This document shows, piece by piece, positions 37,440 to 49,311 of a stretch of DNA of 64,000 bases. The position numbers were made by a program, and so were the translations under genes. The DNA is from Ophiocordyceps camponoti-saundersi (nom. inval.). Taxonomy: Eukaryota > Ascomycota > Sordariomycetes > Hypocreales > Ophiocordycipitaceae. The stretch covers positions 23,321 to 87,320 of the forward strand of contig PDHQ01000143.1 in NCBI GenBank assembly GCA_003339415.1. The letters run 5' to 3'. How positions within the stretch are numbered: the first letter of the stretch is position 1; the number at the start of each line of letters is the position of its first letter. The notes beneath the pieces are model-generated. The model was given only the letters and a program-made list of their open reading frames with translations, was not told the origin of the DNA and searched no databases.

Positions 37440-38060
37440 GAAACGGTTAAAAACGGAAAGAAATATTAGCTATTACAAATAAAGAATTATTTATTATAAT
37501 TTATTATTAGCCTAGAAGCTAATAGAATATAATAGAATAGAATAAAGCTATTCTATTCGCTAAGGAATATAGTAAATTTAAAATCAAGGGTTAATTTCAA
37601 AGTAAGAATTTAATTTTAAAGTAAAAAAATACGATAAAAGTAAATAGAATAAGATAAAGCTATTCTATTCGCTAGTATATTTATAATATAAAGCTTTTAC
37701 GGTATTCTATAGCTTTCTAGCTAGCTTATATAATTAGATAGTTTCTTAGAGAAGGAAAACTATAAAAGGAAGGCTTCCTTCCCTCGAAGGGTCTTTCCTT
37801 TCCTTCTTCTCTAAGCTTTTAATCTAAATAATTTGCACTTTAAAAGCCTACTCTCTATAACCTTCCCCTGCCTTATAAGATATTCCTATTTAGGAAGTTC
37901 TTACTTATTTGTGCTTTATAAATTTCCTATTCCGGCTACCTACTACCCGGTTAAAGTAAGTAAAGCCCCTTACCTTTTTATTACCCCTTTTCTCTCTTTA
38001 TCTTTAGAAGCTTAGATTAAGGGCTACGGGTAAGATTAGGTAATTACGGGTACGATCCGT
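37440..38060. other. Less RIP-mutated island in the element D leader, with hairpins and a direct repeat
   Basis: CA and TG pairs persist here (TTTGCACTTT, TTTGTGCTTT, AAATCAAGGG). A block GAATAxxATAAAGCTATTCTATTCGCTA is present twice (~37531-37562 and ~37646-37674) and contains its own inverted repeat GAATAG...CTATTC. A larger hairpin pairs CTTAGAGAAG (~37746) with CTTCTCTAAG (~37806), around an inner GGAAGGCTTCC palindrome. Position between the right-hand (5') LTR and the expected gag, on the minus coding strand, suggests the untranslated leader. A 60-codon plus-strand frame at 37833-38015 is antisense to the element and hydrophobic, and I do not consider it a gene. Confidence 0.5.
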
Positions 38061-38302
38061 AACAAATAGCTTATATAATATTAGGGCCTACTAAGCTAGA
38101 AAAAATATCTTATTATTATCGAAAAAGAAGCTAAAAGGGAGGGGCTTCTTAAGGCTACCGGTATTACGTTAAAGAGTAAATTATATTATATTATACTTAT
38201 AGAATCTCTTATAGCTTGGAAATTATTACTTACTATTATTAAAGCTAGGTAATAATTACTTTTTAAAAGATAAGGTTATTTATTATAATAATAGTTATTT
38301 TA

Positions 38303-38488
38303 TATAAGGGTTCGGCCTCTAAGCTATTTACGAGGAGGTAATTTTACTATTTAGAATAACTATAAAGAGCTATATAAAAGGGGTTATAACGCCTAATAAG
38401 GGTAGGCGATCCGCGCGCGCGTCGCGCGCGGATATAACTAATTACCTTACGTAACTTAGTTATTCGGGCATAGCCCGAATCCCTCACA
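38303..38488 (-). repeat. Element D 5' LTR
   Basis: Partner of 31123-31308. It keeps the palindromic CGATCCGCGCGCGCGTCGCGCGCGGAT-type core (~38408-38434) and an unmutated terminal CACA. The TTTTC target copy follows at 38489-38493. Confidence 0.92.
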
Positions 38489-38568
38489 TTTTCCTACTTA
38501 ATATACTATAAAGGCTTTAAATATTATAAAGGCCCTTAGCGTATAAATAATAAATAATATAGCTTTTA

Positions 38569-39264
38569 AAGCTTTAAGCTTAATAATAATAATTTTATTA
38601 ACTTATATAATTTTTATAATAATATTATCTTAATCTTTTATAGCTAAATTAAAAAGAAGCCTTTTAGTAATAATATTATATAAGTAATTAGTAATAATAG
38701 CGTTTAGTTTAAAAATAGTCTTAACTTAAAAAAAGTCTTAAGTAAATTCTATAATATTAAAGTTAAATATAATAGCTATATCCTTACTATTAAAATAATA
38801 AATAGCTAAGTAAAATATTATTTTTAAAATATAATTAATAGCTTATATTATATTTTTAAAAGTCTTATTAGCGATTTTATTTAAAATATTATTAAAATAT
38901 ATAATAATTTCCTTTTAATATTAAAGTAAGATTTATTTTTTAAGTTTAAAATAAAGTTATAAAGCTAATATAATTTATATTTATATCTTTAATATTTAAT
39001 CTACTAATAATATTTATAAAAATATTTCTTATAAAGTTTTAATAATAATATACTTAATATCTTTTATATATAAAGCCTTAGTTTTAGCTAATTCTATATA
39101 GTTTAATTCTTATCTAAGTTAGTTTATATATTATTTTATTATAGCTTAAATTAGTTAAAATAGGTTTAATAAAGTAAAGCTTAATAAAATTATATAAAGC
39201 TATTTTATTAAGATATTAAAGGGGACCTAAAAAGGTTCCTATAAGTTTCTTATATTTTATTTAT
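38569..39264. other. RIP-mutated AT-rich filler, nothing recognised
   Basis: The stretch is dense in TpA with stops in the frames read. No partner in the window was found. It contains the near-palindrome GGGGACCTAAAAAGGTTCC at ~39219. Probably old transposon sequence between the LINE-like insertion and the GC-rich island. Confidence 0.5.
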
Positions 39265-39463
39265 TATTAACCGGATTATAGGTAAACTCGGCTAGCCTCG
39301 CGCCCGGTTACGCTTAAAAGTTATTCGGATTCCTCCTACTACGCTTTCTCCCTTCGCGTCTGCGACCTCCTCGGTCGAGGGGCGGGAGCGCTATAGCTTA
39401 AGGCTGAATTTTTAAGCTAATTATAAATCTATAAATAACTTACTATTATTCGTAAGTGCGCAC
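39265..39463. other. GC-rich, weakly mutated island of unknown nature
   Basis: About 200 bp of markedly higher GC (AACTCGGCTAGCCTCGCGCC, CCTTCGCGTCTGCGACCTCC, TCGAGGGGCGGGAGCGC) ending in the 8-bp palindrome GTGCGCAC at 39455-39462. It has short self-complementary stretches such as ACCTCCTCGGTCGAGGGG, but no tRNA or 5S rRNA pattern that I can defend. It abuts a repeat E fragment with no transition zone. It could be a young or single-copy insertion, or an LTR or terminal fragment. Confidence 0.4.
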
Positions 39464-39529
39464 TAATAAAGTTAGAGTAAGGGGGGCGCCTTCTTAAACC
39501 CTTTTAGACTCTATTATTTATTTACTTAA
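39464..39529 (+). repeat. Repeat E fragment (part of module M2)
   Basis: TAATAAAGTTAGAGTAAGG, then GGGGCGCCTTCTTAAACC...CTATTATTTATT, matches 5326-5395 and 24525-24590. Only ~65 bp remain before the junction with element A copy 2. Confidence 0.7.
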
Positions 39530-42500
39530 TAAATATAAATATTATTATATATTAATAGATAAATAACTTAATAATTTATTATTTATTAATAGTTAAATAA
39601 ATATAGAAAATTATAATATATTAATAATTAAATAGTAGAAATATATACTTATTATAGTTTTTACTAATATTATATTAAGCGCGTTATTAATATATTTTTT
39701 TATTACGGTTTATATTACTATTATATAGAAAGCTAAAAAGTACTTTAGTTTATTATTATATTAATAAAAGGGTTAGCGTTAATAAGTTAGATAGTTATAG
39801 TATATTTAGTATTATTAAAGGGTTTAATTAGTTTATTTACTTAACTATAAAGCTTTTTAAAAATATTAATAGGAGCTATTTTAACTAAATCTAAAATATT
39901 AAAAACTAAAATATTATAAAAGTTTAAGGTTATTTTATTTCTAATAATATTACTCTAAGCTAATAAGAGTATATAGTTAATAATAATAGCTAAAAGTAAT
40001 ATAATAATCTCTTTACTAAGTAGATATATTTATTCCCTTATATAAATATAAGAGTCTTATTAGTTTCTTTTATAAAACTTTAGAATCTTTCCTAAATTAT
40101 TAAGCTTAGACTTTTTATTAATAAATATAATAACTTTACTAATATTAAGCTATATATTTTTTAAAGTAAGGGTATTAAGTAAGATAGGTATTAAGATAAG
40201 AAAATTAAAAATTTATTTATCGCTAATATTAAATATTTTCGCTATATAACTTAAGCTAAGAGAAAGATTATATTTATTAAAGTATTTATTAAAGTAAGTT
40301 ACTTAAATTAGAGTAATATTTATATTTTAAAATATTAAAGCTTACTTATTATAATATATTACGAAAAAGGTAAGCGAGTATTTAATAACTTAAACTAAAT
40401 TATAGTAATAAGTTATTAAAAAGTTATTATTAGCCTTTTTAACTTTTTAAGCTTTTAGAATTTCTAAAAATTAAATAGCTATTTTAGAAATAGTTATAAG
40501 AGTTTAAAGTTATTAAAAACTAAAATAAGTTACTTCTTTAAGGTTTTAGAAACGCTTTATTAAGTTAGAGTAGGAGATATAATAAAATATCTTACTAGGA
40601 ATCTTTTAAAAATAGAACTAGCTTTTTTAACTTTAGTCTCTTTTTTTATAGCTACTAATATTATTCTTTCTATCTTATTAAAATAATTAATATAAGAGAT
40701 AATAGCTAAAATACGCTTAATTTCCTTTAATTTTTTAGAATACTAATAAACTTACCTACTAATTAAGCTCTTAATATAATCTTTTATAATTTTTAATAAT
40801 ATATATACGCTATAATAGTTTTTTCCGGGTTATTTAGATTATAGAAAAATATTACTTTTAATATTAGTAAGGGAATATAATAATAAAGAGCGGGTATAGC
40901 TTCTTAATAAAATAGTAAGTATTTTAAAAGTAAAGCTAGTAATAAAAGAAAATACCGCGGTAATTTATTAAGCAAAATATCTAAGCGCTATAACTTTAGA
41001 AATATTAAGTAAAAAGTAATCGGAGCTAGAGTATTTATTATCTAAAAGTAAGTGCTTAGAATTATAATCTTTATTATTAAGGAGTTACTCTTTATTAACT
41101 TACCTCCTTACTTTTTTATTAATATAGTAAATATAATTATTTAATTTATTAAATTATAAATTATAACTTTTTCTTATAATACTTACTTTTAGGTAATAAA
41201 AATAATAAAGTTATTTACTTTCTAATTATTAAACTTATACGCGAGCGATTTTAAAGAATATTAAAGCTTTATAAGGTTTCTAAAAAGCTAAATAGCTCTC
41301 TTAAAGCTCCCGAAAGTAAATATAGAGGGAGTAAATATTAGTTACTTATAAAATAGCTTATAATATATCTTATCTCTAGAATAATAAACGTTACTATATA
41401 GCAGGTTAAGTTTAGGTATAAAAGAAAGGAAATTATATAACGAAAAATAAATAAAATTAAAAAAAAGAAATAATTATAAGAGGAATAAAAGCTAATATAT
41501 AGGAAAATATAATAAAGATAAGTAATATAAAGGGGGATAAGAAAGGATAAATAAGAGAGAGAGGAGGGAAAAGAGAAAAAGTAGGAAAATATAAGGAAAT
41601 CCGGTATAAATAGTAAACACGTTAAGTTTATTATTTCCTAAGGATTTTATATATTTATTACTAAGTAACTTATTTACCTTATTTTTTTAGCTAATACTTT
41701 TTAAAAGTATTTATATATTTTTTCTTAATAATTTTTAGCCTCGCTTCTAACTTATTTTTTTCTTAAATTTTTTAATTATCTTCTATTATTAGAAGTCCTT
41801 TTTATTAACTTATTTATTATTATTATTTAAGTATCTTTTCTAATATATAAGGTATTTTATTTAAGTAATACCTTATCCTTTCTTAACCTTTCTCTTATTA
41901 AGGATTCGTTTAATTTTATAATAATTAGTATTAAGCTTAGGGCAAAGTTATTCTCTTAAAATATTAGCTAGTTAAAGTTATATAAATAATATAATAAGGT
42001 ACATATTTATAAAGTTATTAAGATTTAGTTAGTAAGCTAAATAACTAATTTATTCGATAATATAGAAAAGGCTAGTTTAATATTTTAAAAGCTTTGCTAT
42101 TTATATATTAAGAATAAAATAATTTTTTTAAATCTTAGCTAAACTTAATCGCTAAGCTTAAACTTAAGTTTCTAATATTTTTTATCGTATTATCTTTTTA
42201 TTATAGCTTAAGTATAAGTAATAAAAATAATTACTTTATTTTTTAAAATTTACTTAAATTTAAAGGAAACTTTATTACTTAAATAATAGAGACTATTATC
42301 TATTTAGAATCTAATAAATAACTTACTTTGCGTAGTTTTAATAACTAAGGAGAAGGAGTTATTAAGCGAAAATTAAAAAGCTAATAAGGCGTTAATTTAT
42401 TATTTTATTAAGAAGTTAATAATAAAGAATTTAAAAGTAATTTTAATAATTTAGTTTTATTTTATAAATAGATTATTAGTTTACTAGTAATATATAATTA

Positions 42501-44147
42501 ACTTTAAAAATTTAATATTAAAGGTAAATTATAAGATTTTTTAAAATTTAAATATAAATTCCGGATTTTAATTTTAAATTAATTTATTTTAAAAATCTTT
42601 AATTATAATAAATAAGCTTATAATATAATTACTAAGCTTATTTTTTAATAATAAAGTAATTATATTTAAAAGTTAAAATATATATTTTTAAAAACTTATT
42701 ATAAATAATAAAAAGGGTATTATAAAACTTCTTTTAAGTTTAAACTAAAGTAAGTTTTTTAAAATAATTAAAGAGAGTTTAGTAATAAAGTTTATTATAA
42801 TTATATAAGATAAATTACTAGGAAATTAATAAAAACTATTTCCCTAAAAAAAGCTTATTTATTAGTTTAATTTTATTTATAAATATTATATTTATTTATA
42901 AAATTATTAATTTTTTTTAATTAAAAAATAATAAAATTAGAGAAAAGTTTAGCTTATATATATTTCTAATTAGTATAAAATTATAAAAGTAATATTTAAA
43001 AATAATTTTTTTAATATAATTTTTAAGAATAGAAAATTATTATTAATTATTAATTATTAATATTCTTAAGATATAATAAGCTATTTATTTAGATAAAAGT
43101 AAGTTTTTCCTAAAAGTTTTTATTTTTAAGTTACTTTAAGATTTTCGATTACTATAAATTAAGAAAATGTTTTTTGGAAATCCTTTATTAAAAAGCGTTA
43201 TTAAGAATAGCTTTTAAGGAAAGGAATATATAATCTTAATTAATATAATCTTTCTAAATATCTTTAAGATTTCTTTATTTTTTTTCTAAGGCTATTTTAA
43301 AAAAGACGCGTAAAAGAGAGTTTATAAGAATATTAAAAATACTAAAAATATATTAAACTTTAAGAGTATATTAATTTAGAAATTATAAAATAAAAGTAAA
43401 GTAATTATTATTTTTTATACTAATAGTAAAAATAGGATTATTTTATAATTATTAAAATTATAGTATAATTTATAAAAATAAGAATTTTTAGTTTTTAAGT
43501 TTTAATTAAATAAGTTTAGAGTTTATAATAAGCTTATATTAAGTAAAAAATCTTAAGTTTAGTTAGCTAATATTTAATTTTAGCTAGTTTAACTATATAA
43601 TTAAGATAATAAATAAGTTTAATAAACTATTAAGGCGGAGCTAAAAATAGTTTCTAAAATTCCTTATTATTAATATAAAAAAGATAGGCTATAAAATTAT
43701 TCTCTTAAAAAATATTAATTTATAAAAAGAGTTAATAATTAGGAAAAAACTAACTAAGAGTAGTATTATTATAAAAAGTATTAGTAATATTATTAAAATA
43801 ATTAATTTTTTCCTTTATTAGGGTAATTTTAAACTAGGAGGTAAAGGTATTTCTTTTTAGTTTAGTAATAAGTATTTTATTTTTCTATCCTTCTTAGAAT
43901 ATTATTATTTTATTTTTTTCAAAAAGGTTAATTTATTATATAAAATAAAGAATAAGATATTTTATCTCTTTAGTTAATTTAACTTATTATTTAAGATATT
44001 ATAAGGTATTAAGGAATTTAATCTCTTATAAAGCTTTTACTTAAAATTAAATAATTATTAATATAAATTTATTAATATAATACCTTAATATTTTTATAAA
44101 TAAGTAATAAAAGAATAATTTAAAAGCGAAGAGGGAAAGATTTATAT
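39530..44147 (-). mobile_element. Element A copy 2, left part (no LTR)
   Basis: It aligns collinearly with ~11795-16382 of copy 1: TTAATAGTTAAATAAATATA repeats, then the TATATTTTTTTATTACGG region and onward to AAAGCGAAGAGGGAAAGATTTATAT. It lacks the LTR side present in copy 1. It is more AT-rich than copy 1, so probably RIP-mutated longer or more often. It is interrupted at 44147 by element B and resumes at 58404. Confidence 0.85.
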
Positions 44148-44402
44148 TATAAGGGATTCGGGCTACGCTTAAATAGCTAAGTTATATAAGGGTGCTTAGT
44201 TAAGTCCGCGCGTATAATAAGCGTAAAGTATATATAAGTATATATAATTAGTTAGCGCCGCGTATAGGCCGCGCGCGGGCTATATATAAATTATAACTCT
44301 AAGTATATATATTATAGAAACTATATATATTTTAAAACTTTCTAAGTTAATTTATATTAATAAAGATAGCTTTATATAGGAATATTAAAATATTAAACCT
44401 TA
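44148..44402 (+). repeat. Element B 5' LTR
   Basis: It contains GGGATTCGGGCTACGC, ATATAAGGGTGCTTAGTTAAG, CGCGCGTATAATAAGCG and GGCCGCGCGCGGGCTATATA. It aligns throughout with 58152-58398. It is slightly less mutated at its start than the 3' copy (GGGATTCGGG versus AGGATTTAAG). Confidence 0.88.
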
Positions 44403-46559
44403 ATAGTAAATTAACTTTAATTATAAATAACGCTAATACTTAATAAGTAATTATCGCCTAGCTTTTAAAATAATAAGCTATAATTATAAAATTATAAAAC
44501 CTTATATACTAGTAATATAAGTTTATATAGCTATTTAAATAATAATAGTTACGCTTTTATTATAAGCTATTACTAATTAAGTCCTTATTTAATAATAATA
44601 AGAATCTTTTTCTAATATAATACTTTCTAATATCTTATAAGCTATAAGCAGATTAGGCTTTTATTAGTAACGCTTATAACTAATAAGTATTCCTATATTA
44701 ATATCTTTCTCTTATAATTTAAGCTAAAATAATCTTATTTTTTAAGTAAAGTAATAAGTATAAATATAACCTTAACTATTTTTTAAATTACCTTAATATT
44801 ATATTTACTAACTTATATTAATATTAAACTATTATAATAAAGCTAAAATACCTTATATAAGGTATTCCTAAATCTTTCTCTAACCTTTTTATTTATTTTA
44901 AAGCTAAGCTTATTTTAGCAAATAATATTAAATAAGCTAATAAAATTAAAATTATACGCTTTTATTATACTCTTACTTTAGCCCTTCGCTAATATTATAT
45001 AAAGCATAATATCCCCTTAACTAAGTATATTATTACTATTATATAGACCCGCGCTATTATTATAAATATTAAGTTATTCCGCTTTAAAAATAAAAGCTAG
45101 GTATTTTTACTTTATATTTCTAAGCTATTTTAAAATACTTTAATAACTAATATATACTAAACTAGCACTTAGCTATATTTTAATAAGCGTAATAGTTTTT
45201 CTTTTTATAGCTAGTCTAATTATAATAGTAAAAACTATTATTAAGCGGCTTAAGTTAATAATAATAAAATTATAAAATAATATATTAATAGCTATTACCT
45301 CCGCTATAATATAAATTAGCTATTTCTCGCGTAAGTATAAATATAACTTTTTACCTTTAATATTTTTAGTTTATTTCGCTAATATTATAAAGGAGAAGGA
45401 GGACCCTGCTTTAAACTAGGAAAATAAGTCCCTTTTATAATAAGTCTTCTATAAAAGGAGGACTCGCGCGGTATTATAGCTTATAAAATATTAAATAATT
45501 ATTTTATAAAGATTAATTAGAATATAAACTTATCTCCTTTTTTTTTACTTATATTTATAAATTTTATATCTTTTATTATTATATTAGTAAATAATAGCTA
45601 TAATTATTATATTATTATAAGCGAATCTTTTATTTAGTATTATTAGCTTAAGTAAATTCCCCTCCTTTACTTATAAATAATTTATATTATAATATAAATA
45701 TATTACTAATAATATATATATTTTAGCTATATTTATTTATCTATTATTTTATTTAATTTATAGCTAATATTAATAGCTAGTAATTACTTATTATAGTGTA
45801 TTTTATTTTAAGCCTTACTTAGGATTTAATTCTTAGCTTTTTTTAGATAGCGTATAAGAATATTTTACTATATTTTAATAAGTAGGAAGTTATAATATAT
45901 TCCGCTAGTAATTTAGTTATTTTTTATTCCGAATTTTAGCAAGTTAATTACTTTATTATAGCTATCCTTAGCTTTATCTTTATAGCCTTTATCTAATATA
46001 AATCCTAGTAGCAGATAAGCTATTAGTTTCTTATTATTAGTTTATAGGATATTTCTTATATCTTATATATTATTATATTTTCCTTAACTAAGACTTTATT
46101 ATTACTTTTTAAAGCGTTAAACTATATTAACTTTTTTAATAAGGAGAAGGCGAGCGTTTTATGCCCTTACCGCGGTAATTATTATTATTATATCTAGCTT
46201 TATTAATAGCTTAATAGCTTTTTACCTCTTTTACCTTAGAGGCTATTTTATAATATATCTTATAAGTATCTTTTTAAAATTTATAAATAGATTATTAACT
46301 TAATAAATAAAAAGTAAATCTATATTAGCTTTTTATTCGCCGCCGCCTTTATTTTACTTATTAAAAAACTAAGTAATAAGTAGCGTTATTATATTAATTA
46401 TTACGCTTTAAATAAAGTAATAAAGTAAAACTAATATCCTCTTCCCTTTATTAAGGAGATATTTTATAGCCTCTTTAGCGCTTACTAGTTTATAAAGTTT
46501 AATATTCGCGCTACCTTTTATAAGCTATATATTACGAAGAGCAATAAATACCTAATTAC

Positions 46560-46740
46560 TTTCTATACGCAGTTTAGTCTTTTTAAGTATTTTATTTATT
46601 TTTTCGGTATCGCGGGTATACCCGTTATATTTTAATATTATATTAATATTACTTTAAGTAATTCCTTAAAAGACTTTATTATAATATACTTAAATAATAT
46701 TTTTATTTACTTAAATAGCTTATATTCTAATTATTAGTAT
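46560..46740 (+). pseudogene. Element B reverse transcriptase core (decayed)
   Basis: The plus strand reads TQFSLFKYFIYFFGIAGIPV, then IF*YYINITLSNSLKDFII and YLNNIFIYLNS. This is the Gypsy FEYLVMPFGL...ATFQ..IN..L...L..F...YLDDILIYS block. The two palm Asp codons (46687-46710 region) are now Asn. The frame is close to element D's RT, supporting kinship. Confidence 0.9.
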
Positions 46741-48984
46741 AAAGTATACGTTTTATTATCGCGTTTTTAATAAGCTAAGCTTTTCCTTAACTTTAATAAG
46801 TATAACTTTATTATTTATAAAGTTAAATATTTAAAGTTTATTATTTATATTAGTAAAAAGGTAAGACTAAACCTTATTAAGGTTCTATTATATTTAAATA
46901 AAAGGTGCTAACTTATATTTAAGGCGTTTATAGTTTTTTAGAGTTTGCTAACTTTTACTATTATTTTATACCTTATTTCTCTAACCTTATAGCCTTATTT
47001 ATTAACCTTATAAAATAAGGCGCCTTTTTCTACTAAACTAATAAATATTAGCTTACTTTTAAGTTTTAATATACTAAAGTTTACTTTTATATTAGCTTTT
47101 ATTCTCGCTTAATAAGACTATAACTATAATATAATTATAAAAGCTAATTACTCTAATAAAGCTATAAGCGGCTATTTATCCTAAACTAGCGCGGACTATA
47201 TCCTTTAACTAATTATATATTATTTTAAGAAACTTTCTCTTATAGAATAAAATTATATAATTTATAATAAGGAGCTTTTTATTATTATTTCTTACTTTAA
47301 AATATAATCTACTAAGCTATATAATATAGCTTAGCTATTTTTAATCTTAACTAATTATAAGGCCCTTAAATATTTTATTATACTTAAAGTAATAACGGAA
47401 TATTAAGTATAGTAAGCTAAGACGCTTACCCTTTTTAATTTCTAACTTTAATACCGCTTTAATATATAAGCATCTTAGCTAGACGCTTTCTTTTAAAAGG
47501 AGTAAGAACGCTATAATATAAAGGACTATTATAGCCGGATTATATAGCTTATTTTTATCTATTTTTTCAGGTTATACTTAGTTTAATCTAGCCTAGCCTT
47601 ACTTAACTCCTCTCTTACTCTACTACTTACGGTCTACCTTTAATACTTTAATATTTTTCTTAAATAAAACCTTATAAGGATTTTAATTAGCGGCTCTTTA
47701 TATTAACCTACTTTATAATATCTACTATTAAATAATTTATTCCTTTATTTAGAAATTTTCGCTAAAAGCTAATACTTATAAGTAAGTTATAAATTACTCC
47801 CTTTTTACTTATAAGTAATTATAGTTTTAACGCTATCTTTAAGTTCCTAAATAAAAACCTTTTATTATTATATTTATTTAATAAATATATAACTTTCTTA
47901 TAATAGGATACTTTAATAAAAATATTATTTTTATATTTTTTAATAAGAATTTTACTAAGATAAGATATTTATAAATATAATATATTTTACTTATAACTAT
48001 TATTATTATAAGGATTATTTAAATTACTAATAGCGTTAAGGATTATTTTAGCTACTACCTTTACTTAAATAGTTTTAAATTACTCTCTTAATAAACTTTA
48101 TAATTAAGCTTTTTACTTTTAATAAATCCTAGCTTTATTTCCTTATAATTATTATAGATTATTTTTCTAAATATATCTAGCTTAAAGCTATAATATTAAT
48201 AAATACTAAGTAATACGCTAAATACTTTATCTAATATTAATAGCGATTTTATAGCTTCCCTTATAAGTTAATTTTTAATTATAAGTTAAACTAAATAAGT
48301 TATTTTTAATTTATTTTTTACCGCTTTACTAAGGTATAAAGACTCCTTTTTATTACTTATTATCCCTAAACTAATAATAATATAAAGCGTATAAACTAAA
48401 AAATATAAGCTATTTTATATTATATAATCTCTTTCTTATAGTTTAACTAGCCTTATTATTTATTAATATATTAGCTTATTTTAAATAACTAAAACTTATT
48501 TATAATAAGCGTAAGTCTTAACTACTTACTTTATAGCTTTAATATTACCTTTTTAAATTATCTATTTAAAGTTACCGCCTTAGTTTTATTTTTAAAAAGT
48601 TAAGCTATAGCGTTTACTTATTATTTTTATAATAATATTAAGCTAGCTTAAGCCTTTATCGCTAAAGCCTAATAATAATAAAAAAATTTATTTAATAAAT
48701 CCCGCTATTTTATAAAATAGTTTTAGGTAAATAATCTTATATAGCTTAACTTTATATATATATAATTTAACTATTTATCTTAAAAGCTTAATTATTTTAA
48801 AAATAAATATAAAGTAATAGCTATATTAATATTACTTATTATTATTTTAAATATATTATATAATATTTACTTTATTTTTTATATTAACTTTATTAAACGC
48901 GCTATTAGTAACTTTTTACTTTTTTAATCGCTAGCTAACTCCTAGCTAGATCCCTTTTTATATTTCTTTTATAATAATTTATTT

Positions 48985-49010
48985 TTTAATAAATATAAGG
49001 TTAAGGAAAT
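48985..49010 (+). pseudogene. Element B chromodomain, first part
   Basis: The frame reads FFNKYKVKE up to the GAAAT target site, then is cut by the element C LTR. It continues at 56298 as ILAIKNIKSRRLLDSSPYYL and IFIK*KSYIIFI*KLFKNF, matching a chromodomain (EYEVEEIL, YLVxxKWxGY, TWEP-type end). Joining 49010 to 56298, which leaves one GAAAT copy, keeps the frame. This is good evidence that C jumped into an already existing B. Confidence 0.8.
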
Positions 49011-49311
49011 TATTAAGTAGTCTTTATACGTACGTGTAGGTAAGAGAAAGCAAAAGTAACCTAAATTAAGTGCGATTAGAGATAGATACCTTTCCTTTAT
49101 CGTACGAGGAAGAGCGGCTATATAGCTAGATAATACTTTACTTCTATACCCTCCTTCTTCTTATCTAAGCTACCTCCTACCTCCTAAGTCGTATAAGGTA
49201 TAACTTAAGTAGTAATATATATTTCGTAAAAGGCTTCCCTATATCCGTGCTATCCTTTATATATATATCGTATAGTAAATATAAAGGGGTATAGAGAGAT
49301 AATATCTAATA
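49011..49311 (+). repeat. Element C 5' LTR
   Basis: 301 bp, with partner 55992-56292. It retains several CA/TG pairs (GAAAGCAAAAG, AAGTGCGATTAG, ATCCGTGCTATCC), so it is less RIP-damaged than the surroundings. It contains a TCGTACGA palindrome at 49100-49107 and ATATATATAT-CGTATAG near the end. Confidence 0.92.

Larger units (their letters stand above)
31123..38488 (-). mobile_element. Element D: Ty3/Gypsy chromovirus with 186-bp LTRs
   Basis: LTRs 31123-31308 and 38303-38488 are both 186 bp. They start TATAAGGGTTCGG; one ends CCCTTATA and the other CCCTCACA, so the right copy keeps an unmutated CA end. The TSD is a perfect TTTTC (31118-31122 and 38489-38493). Total length is 7366 bp, normal for a chromovirus. 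Coding is on the minus strand: RT at ~35130-35290 and a C-terminal chromodomain at ~32770-32897, in correct gag-pol order from right to left. Gag should lie around 36.5-37.5 kb but was not recognised. All frames are RIP-broken. The element sits in the 3' end of the 25-38.5 kb insertion. Confidence 0.93.
25147..38558 (+). mobile_element. Candidate second LINE-like insertion, interrupted by element D
   Basis: The stretch just before element D (AGGGGGTTTTA...GGATTTTTC) together with the stretch just after it (CTACTTAATATACTATAAAGG...TTAGCGTATAAATAATAAATA) parallels the LINE 1 3' end at 23690-23791 (AGGGGGTTTTACC...GGTTTTTCCTACCTAATATATTATTAAGG...TTAGCGTAATAATA). A polypyrimidine CTTTCC/CTTAT stretch and a TATTATT block precede both. 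Without element D and its TSD the body is about 6.0 kb. I could not find LINE RT motifs in 25147-31117. Instead, long decayed plus-strand frames of unknown family occur (for example 27060-27350 and 28390-28900). It may be a different LINE family, a non-autonomous element with a shared 3' end, or a composite. Confidence 0.45.

Noticed and set aside
37833..38015. A 60-codon plus-strand open frame (MHFKSLLSITF...)
   Set aside because: It lies antisense within the leader of Gypsy element D, in a small less-mutated island where ATG can persist; it is hydrophobic, low complexity, has no recognised domain and no gene context.
39265..39463. Possible tRNA or 5S rRNA gene in the GC-rich island
   Set aside because: Some short complementary stretches exist, but no acceptor stem, anticodon arm or A/B-box set could be assembled; left as an unknown island.
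49011..49311. Reading the two 301-bp copies at 49.0 and 56.0 kb as solo LTRs or unrelated repeats
   Set aside because: Equal length, same end points and matching GAAAT at the outer flanks only make them the two LTRs of one element.
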